NCBI GenBank assembly: GCA_009746045.1
Contig: RPFO01000178.1
Coordinates: 1 to 40,000, forward strand
Length of the DNA stretch: 40,000 nucleotides
Source of the DNA: Mesostigma viride
Lineage: Eukaryota; Streptophyta; Mesostigmatophyceae; Mesostigmatales; Mesostigmataceae
Direction of reading: 5' to 3'
The translations under genes were made by a program, and so were the position numbers. This document shows positions 21,801 through 30,800 of the stretch, one piece after another. The notes beneath the pieces were generated by a model that was not told the DNA's origin, searched no databases, and was given only the letters and a program-made list of their open reading frames with translations. How positions within the stretch are numbered: position 1 is the first letter of the stretch; every line of letters starts with the position of its first letter.

Positions 21801-24800
21801 CACGTGGGAACAGCGCGAGTGTGGGGGGAACCATCACGTGGGAACAGCGCGAGTGTGGGGGGAACCATCACGTGGGAACAGCGCGAGTGTGGGGGGAACC
21901 ATCACGTGGGAACAGCGCGAGTGTGGGGGGAACCATCACGTGGGAACAGCGCGAGTGTGGGGGAACCATCACGTGGGAACAGCGCGAGTGTGGGGGAACC
22001 ATCACGTGGGAACAGCGCGAGTGTGGGGGGAACCATCACGTGGGAACAGCGCGAGTGTGGGGGGAACCATCACGTGGGAACAGCGCGAGTGTGGGGGAAC
22101 CATCACGTGGGAACAGCGCGAGTGTGGGGGAACCATCACGTGGGAACAGCGCGAGTGTGGGGGGAACCATCACGTGGGAACAGCGCGAGTGTGGGGGCAA
22201 CCATCACGTGGGAACAGCGCGAGTGTGGGGGGAACAGCGCGAGTGTGGGGGGAACCATCACGTGGGAACAGCGCGAGTGTGGGGGGAACCATCACGTGGG
22301 AACAGCGCGAGTGTGGTGGGAACCATCACGTGGGAACAGCGCGAGTGTGGGGGGAACCATCACGTGGGAACAGCGCGAGTGTGGGGGGAACCATCACGTG
22401 GGAACAGCGCGAGTGTGGGGGGGAACCATCACGTGGGAACAGCGCGAGTGTGGGGGGGAACCATCACGTGGGAACAGCGCGAGTGTGGGGGGAACCATCA
22501 CGTGGGAACAGCGCGAGTGTGGGGGGAACCATCACGTGGGAACAGCGCGAGTGTGGGGGGAACCATCACGTGGGAACAGCGCGAGTGTGGGGGGAACCAT
22601 CACGTGGGAACAGCGCGAGTGTGGGGGGAACCATCACGTGGGAACAGCGCGAGTGTGGGGGAACCATCACGTGGGAACAGCGCGAGTGTGGGGGGAACCA
22701 TCACGTGGGAACAGCGCGAGTGTGGGGGGAACCATCACGTGGGAACAGCGCGAGTGTGGGGGGAACCATCACGTGGGAACAGCGCGAGTGTGGGGGGAAC
22801 CATCACGTGGGAACAGCGCGAGTGTGGGGGGAACCATCACGTGGGAACAGCGCGAGTGTGGGGGAACCATCACGTGGGAACAGCGCGAGTGTGGGGGGAA
22901 CCATCACGTGGGAACAGCGCGAGTGTGGGGGGAACCATCACGTGGGAACAGCGCGAGTGTGGGGGAACCATCACGTGGGAACAGCGCGAGTGTGGGGGGA
23001 ACCATCACGTGGGAACAGCGCGAGTGTGGGGGGAACCATCACGTGGGAACAGCGCGAGTGTGGGGGGAACCATCACGTGGGAACAGCGCGAGTGTGGGGG
23101 GAACCATCACGTGGGAACAGCGCGAGTGTGGGGGGAACCATCACGTGGGAACAGCGCGAGTGTGGGGGGAACCATCACGTGGGAACAGCGCGAGTGTGGG
23201 GGGAACCATCACGTGGGAACAGCGCGAGTGTGGGGGGAACCATCACGTGGGAACAGCGCGAGTGTGGGGGGAACCATCACGTGGGAACAGCGCGAGTGTG
23301 GGGGGAACCATCACGTGGGAACAGCGCGAGTGTGGGGGGAACCATCACGTGGGAACAGCGCGAGTGTGGGGGGAACCATCACGTGGGAACAGCGCGAGTG
23401 TGGGGGGAACCATCACGTGGGAACAGCGCGAGTGTGGGGGGAACCATCACGTGGGAACAGCGCGAGTGTGGGGGAACCATCACGTGGGAACAGCGCGAGT
23501 GTGGGGGAACCATCACGTGGGAACAGCGCGAGTGTGGGGGGAACCATCACGTGGGAACAGCGCGAGTGTGGGGGAACCATCACGTGGGAACAGCGCGAGT
23601 GTGGGGGAACCATCACGTGGGAACAGCGCGAGTGTGGGGGGAACCATCACGTGGGAACAGCGCGAGTGTGGGGGAACCATCACGTGGGAACAGCGCGAGT
23701 GTGGGGGAACCATCACGTGGGAACAGCGCGAGTGTGGGGGGAACCATCACGTGGGAACAGCGCGAGTGTGGGGGAACCATCACGTGGGAACAGCGCGAGT
23801 GTGGGGGGAACCATCACGTGGGAACAGCGCGAGTGTGGGGGGAACCATCACGTGGGAACAGCGCGAGTGTGGGGGGAACCATCACGTGGGAACAGCGCGA
23901 GTGTGGGGGGAACCATCACGTGGGAACAGCGCGAGTGTGGGGGAACCATCACGTGGGAACAGCGCGAGTGTGGGGGAACCATCACGTGGGAACAGCGCGA
24001 GTGTGGGGGGAACCATCACGTGGGAACAGCGCGAGTGTGGGGGGAACCATCACGTGGGAACAGCGCGAGTGTGGGGGGAACCATCACGTGGGAACAGCGC
24101 GAGTGTGGGGGGAACCATCACGTGGGAACAGCGCGAGTGTGGGGGAACCATCACGTGGGAACAGCGCGAGTGTGGGGGGAACCATCACGTGGGAACAGCG
24201 CGAGTGTGGGGGGAACCATCACGTGGGAACAGCGCGAGTGTGGGGGAACCATCACGTGGGAACAGCGCGAGTGTGGGGGGAACCATCACGTGGGAACAGC
24301 GCGAGTGTGGGGGAACCATCACGTGGGAACAGCGCGAGTGTGGGGGGAACCATCACGTGGGAACAGCGCGAGTGTGGGGGGAACCATCACGTGGGAACAG
24401 CGCGAGTGTGGGGGGAACCATCACGTGGGAACAGCGCGAGTGTGGGGGGAACAGCGCGAGTGTGGGGGGAACCATCACGTGGGAACAGCGCGAGTGTGGG
24501 GGGAACCATCACGTGGGAACAGCGCGAGTGTGGGGGAACCATCACGTGGGAACAGCGCGAGTGTGGGGGGAACCATCACGTGGGAACAGCGCGAGTGTGG
24601 GGGGAACCATCACGTGGGAACAGCGCGAGTGTGGGGGGAACCATCACGTGGGAACAGCGCGAGTGTGGGGGGAACCATCACGTGGGAACAGCGCGAGTGT
24701 GGGGGGAACCATCACGTGGGAACAGCGCGAGTGTGGGGGGAACCATCACGTGGGAACAGCGCGAGTGTGGGGGAACCATCACGTGGGAACAGCGCGAGTG

Positions 24801-27800
24801 TGGGGGGAACAGCGCGAGTGTGGGGGGAACCATCACGTGGGAACAGCGCGAGTGTGGGGGGAACCATCACGTGGGAACAGCGCGAGTGTGGGGGGAACCA
24901 TCACGTGGGAACAGCGCGAGTGTGGGGGGAACCATCACGTGGGAACAGCGCGAGTGTGGGGGAACCATCACGTGGGAACAGCGCGAGTGTGGGGGGAACC
25001 ATCACGTGGGAACAGCGCGAGTGTGGGGGCAACCATCACGTGGGAACAGCGCGAGTGTGGGGGGAACCATCACGTGGGAACAGCGCGAGTGTGGGGGGAA
25101 CCATCACGTGGGAACAGCGCGAGTGTGGGGGGAACCATCACGTGGGAACAGCGCGAGTGTGGGGGAACCATCACGTGGGAACAGCGCGAGTGTGGGGGGA
25201 ACCATCACGTGGGAACAGCGCGAGTGTGGGGGGAACCATCACGTGGGAACAGCGCGAGTGTGGGGGGAACCATCACGTGGGAACAGCGCGAGTGTGGGGG
25301 GAACCATCACGTGGGAACAGCGCGAGTGTGGGGGGAACCATCACGTGGGAACAGCGCGAGTGTGGGGGGAACCATCACGTGGGAACAGCGCGAGTGTGGG
25401 GGGAACCATCACGTGGGAACAGCGCGAGTGTGGGGGGAACCATCACGTGGGAACAGCGCGAGTGTGGGGGGAACCATCACGTGGGAACAGCGCGAGTGTG
25501 GGGGGAACCATCACGTGGGAACAGCGCGAGTGTGGGGGGAACCATCACGTGGGAACAGCGCGAGTGTGGGGGAACCATCACGTGGGAACAGCGCGAGTGT
25601 GGGGGAACAGCGCGAGTGTGGGGGAACCATCACGTGGGAACAGCGCGAGTGTGGGGGGAACCATCACGTGGGAACAGCGCGAGTGTGGGGGGAACCATCA
25701 CGTGGGAACAGCGCGAGTGTGGGGGGAACCATCACGTGGGAACAGCGCGAGTGTGGGGGGAACAGCGCGAGTGTGGGGGAACCATCACGTGGGAACAGCG
25801 CGAGTGTGGGGGGAACCATCACGTGGGAACAGCGCGAGTGTGGGGGGGAACCATCACGTGGGAACAGCGCGAGTGTGGGGGGAACCATCACGTGGGAACA
25901 GCGCGAGTGTGGGGGGAACCATCACGTGGGAACAGCGCGAGTGTGGGGGGAACCATCACGTGGGAACAGCGCGAGTGTGGGGGAACCATCACGTGGGAAC
26001 AGCGCGAGTGTGGGGGGAACCATCACGTGGGAACAGCGCGAGTGTGGGGGGAACCATCACGTGGGAACAGCGCGAGTGTGGGGGAACCATCACGTGGGAA
26101 CAGCGCGAGTGTGGGGGGAACAGCGCGAGTGTGGGGGAACCATCACGTGGGAACAGCGCGAGTGTGGGGGAACCATCACGTGGGAACAGCGCGAGTGTGG
26201 GGGGAACCATCACGTGGGAACAGCGCGAGTGTGGTGGGAACCATCACGTGGGAACAGCGCGAGTGTGGGGGGAACCATCACGTGGGAACAGCGCGAGTGT
26301 GGGGGGAACCATCACGTGGGAACAGCGCGAGTGTGGGGGAACCATCACGTGGGAACAGCGCGAGTGTGGGGGGAACCATCACGTGGGAACAGCGCGAGTG
26401 TGGGGGGAACCATCACGTGGGAACAGCGCGAGTGTGGGGGGAACCATCACGTGGGAACAGCGCGAGTGTGGGGGGAACAGCGCGAGTGTGGGGGGAACCA
26501 TCACGTGGGAACAGCGCGAGTGTGGGGGGAACCATCACGTGGGAACAGCGCGAGTGTGGGGGGAACCATCACGTGGGAACAGCGCGAGTGTGGGGGGGAA
26601 CAACAGATACAGAGTGAGAGCAGGACATATGGCACGTGGACAACACAAATAGTGTGACATATAAATAGAACGATATATATAAGTGTGTGTGGACAATGAT
26701 GCGCGCCTGTAGACACTGGCCAGGAAACAATGGTGCGTGCCAATCATGGCCAGTAAACAGTAGCCATATAACAAATGACAATGCGCCAACCCATACGCGA
26801 AACCATTAACGCTTTACATGGCGCGTCCGCAAGAAACAGACATACCACTGCAACAACACACCCATAAACAGTAGCCATAGAGCCATGGCAGCACACCGGG
26901 TCCATGCAAACCAGGTAACATGTAACCATATGGTCACACACCACTTCTTCTGCGCCTCCTCGTGCAGGTTTGCGTCGGCGGCCCGCAACGCCTCCAGTTT
27001 GGCCTGGCTGTCGGCGATGGAAGCCTGCACGCAGGGGGGGAGGTGCAAGGGAACAAGCCAGCAAGGGGGAAGGAGGGGTGAGCAATCATCCGCTTGGCCT
27101 GGCGGGCGGTGGCAAGGGAGGCCTGCACGCCCGCCTGGGGGAGGATGCAAGAATAGCAAGGATTTTTAAACCGCCCGCAAAGCCGGGGTGAGCAAGGATC
27201 AGCTCGTGAAGGATAGCGAGACGTGCAACCACCACGCAGCATGAGTGATGCAAGGGTGATGAAAGGTGTGCTGTTTGACAGGGTCGGGGGCCAGCCCCTG
27301 GTTGTGACCAGGGGCTGGCCCCCGACCCTGTCAAACAGCACACCTGTACAGTGTGCCTGGTTGCCCACCCCACATCTCGTCTAACTCGTGCGACGACTGC
27401 CTTGTATTCGTACCTATCTAAACCTAGAGAAGCACATAGTGCCATCACCAATAGACCGTTCAATTATTCATACCCTGGTGCATTATTTAGACCCTTTATT
27501 TATCCATACCTTGTGCATCACAAAACAACCTCCTCCTCAGCTGCTTCTGAGAAAACACCTTAGGGGCACTGCCTCTCCCGTCGCATCACCGTGCTCCACC
27601 CTTGTCCGATGGACACATCATCCTTACTCCCATAGGGAACCATACGCTGCACGGTTTGCACAGGCACATCGTTGCGCAGACACACAAGTGCGCCACAAGA
27701 CCTACCACATGCCATACGGCTGCACCTTGACAAGTGCCTCCCGCTCCTCGGCCTTGGCCCCATCACACATATATACATACGCTGCACTGCTGGCACCCAT

Positions 27801-30800
27801 AACACGGCACGTTGCAATACAGGCATTAGTCCATGAAGAACTTTACCTTTACCGCCGCCTTTCTCTCCTGCGCCCCATCATAACACTGGGCACCCTAGTA
27901 CGACAAACTCACCCCTATCACACCCCATGCCAGCACGGACGCACCTTGACGGCCGCCTCCCTCTCCTCAGCCTTGGTCACCTCCTGCTCGACGCGCGCCA
28001 TCTCGCGCTCCACGTCCCCCAGCTTCAGCTCCAGGGACTTGAGCGTCTCCCTGTCCACCGTCAGCCGCCGCTCCAGCGCGTCCTTCTCGGAGCGCAGCTT
28101 CACCGTCTTGGTGCCGGCCTCCGTCTTCCTGCGAGGGAGGAGACGGCCACCCAGGGTGCGGGGTGAATAGGGCCACGGGGTGAACACGAGGACGTGCGCA
28201 GGGATAAGGGTGCCCGGGAATGAGGGTGGGCAAGAAAAAGGGTGACCAGGGATGAGGGTGCGGGGGGATGAGGGTGCGGGGGAATGAGGGTGCCGGGGAA
28301 TAAGGGGACGGGGGATTATGGGTGGGTACCAATGTGGCTAGGGACATCGCGGCAGGCTGGACGCGGACAAGCACCGCACCAGGGTGGCACCAGGGTGCTC
28401 CACGCGGCCGCAGAGGAGACGCGTCGCGACATGGCCTCATCGCTGTGCCACATCACCCATCCACACCACCCATCCCAGGGGCAAGGCCCCAGCCGCTCCA
28501 TGAACGTATTTCGCTCCCTAAACGTGTTCCTTAGCCTTGCCTGGGTACCATGACCACGGCGGTGGTTGTCCAGATACAAATGCGCCGCTTTTGATTAGCT
28601 GATGTGTCTATGCATGCGCCCCCTAATTTATGTCATGCAGAAGTACTAGCACACAGCCCTGCACTACTAGCTGATGTGTCTAAGCATGCGCCCTTTGACC
28701 ATTTGAACCCATTTGATGTAAGCGCCACCCTACTTGGTGAATGAACAAGGTGTAGGCCAGCGCACAACAAAGCGGCCCCCTTTCTCTCACTTCCTGCCAA
28801 TTACATGCACCGCCGCCAATTACATGCACCGCTGCCCATTCCTGCACACGAGGAACCCCTGGCACTTGCTTGGGATGCATGTCCCACAGGCGCGCCATCC
28901 ACCAGGTGCAGCACCATGCCCACAACAACCTCAGAGATCTCCACAACACGCCACTGCCGCACAATGCCAACAATTCACTACTGCTCGACGCTTTCGTCGG
29001 ATGCCCGTAGCTGCGGCCGTGACCTGCCATCCATGATGCAGCATGACGTGGCACGCTGTCAACTACAGGACCTCATGGCCACCAGAGACTGCATGTACCG
29101 CCGGGCACGCACACTCATCGTGGCAAGATACCGGCCCTGACATCCCACCGCGTGCTGGCGACCCGCCGGACACCGCTGAAACCAAAGCAAAGGACCTGTG
29201 TGCAAAAATCCACACACAACACTTCGGCCCATATCCCCCCTAAGGCTCATGTCCCTAGCACTACAACAAGAGGGGCCCAATCACTTGTCGTAGTATTTGC
29301 TGAGCTGAGCAAGCCTGGAACGCAACCCACCCATGCAGCACCCAGCACCCGGCATGCCCACCCACTTCTCGTTGTACTCGCTGAGCTGCGCATCGCCCAG
29401 CGTGATGCCACCTGTCGCCGCCGCGTCGGCCGCGTCCGCGCGCGCCGCCTCCTCCTCGGCCGCCAGCACCGCGTCCAGGTCCTCCTGCAGCTTGGCCACT
29501 GCCGCCTCCTGGTTGGCCCGCTGCTTGGCCAGGGACTTGAGCTCCGACTTGAGGCGCTGCTGGCGCGCTCGGTGGCGCTCGGCCGCCTCTCGGTGGGCCA
29601 CCGCCTCATGCTCCTGCGCACAGAGCGCGCGTGGTGGGAGGGGGGGGGGGGAGCCGGCGCAAACATGGCACATGTGCAAACATGGGGGTGGATGCGGGCA
29701 CTTGAGCAAGTGACAGGTGGCGGCAGCAGCCCTGGGCACTGGGCGCGCAGATGCACGCGCAACGGTAGAGGTCCGCCAGCAGCGAGGGAGGACTTACGTA
29801 CGTACGTGCAGGCACACCCATGCAGCACACACACGCACACACACCCATGCACGCCCAGGCATGCATCCATGCACACGCACGCACACCCATGCACGCCCAG
29901 GCATGCAAGCACACGCACACGCATGCATGCAGAAACACGCACGCATGCAAGCACACGCACACGCATGCACTTGCGCGCACGCGCGGACATGCCTGCAACA
30001 GGCAGCAGCAGAGGCTTGCTGGCGCTTGCAACCACAGGCACAAGCCAATGCGGATGCACAAGCCAATGCGGACGCAGACTTGAACCCCACAGCCCACGGG
30101 GGATGACAAACCACGGGGTACGCGGACAGGAGATCCAAGGTATGACCAAAATCCAAAACAGCAGTGCTCATGTCATGGCACAGTGCTCCACCCCTATGAG
30201 CCATCGCACACACACCTCGCATGCTGGGGCAGCATGTGGCTGCAAGGGAGCCACCAAGCCGCAACGGATGGCACCAACGAATGTATCTAGTAGCTCAAAC
30301 CGCCTTAACCTCCTGAGAATATGCCCCAAAGCACATGCCACCGCGCGCCATTCAGCTTTGCATAGTGTGGACCGCTCCCGGTTATACGTGTCAAACACAC
30401 TTGTGCAAGTCTATTGTCCCAAGTCAACCCTAAAGGCCTACTCTTCCCCCCCCAACCCCCCCCCCCTTCTTCTGGTGGTGGTACCCCACCACGCACCCAC
30501 CCCCACCCCCACCCCCACCCCCACCCCCACCCCCACGCCCACCCCCACCCCCACCCCACCCCCACCCCCACCCCCACCCCACCCCCACCCCCACCCCCCC
30601 ACCCCACCCCCACCCCCACCCCCACCCCACCCCCACCCCCACCCCCACGCCCACCCCCACCCCCCACGCCCACCCCACGCCCACCCCCATGCCCACCCCC
30701 ACGCCCACCCCCACGCCCACCTCCACTCTGGTGCTCAACCCTCTCCTTCCCCCCCCCCCCCACACACACATCCAACCCCCCACCTTCTTCTGGTGCTCCC

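Noticed and set aside
21491-26603. CRISPR-like array
   Set aside because: Units are contiguous with no unique spacers, and the context is a eukaryotic intron.
21038-26657. Three overlapping + strand ORFs of 1721-1859 codons made of repeats such as GTITWEQRECG
   Set aside because: They arise because the 33-35 bp unit lacks stops in any + frame. They lie inside an SMC1 intron on the opposite strand, switch phase with each unit-length change, and have no non-repeat domain.
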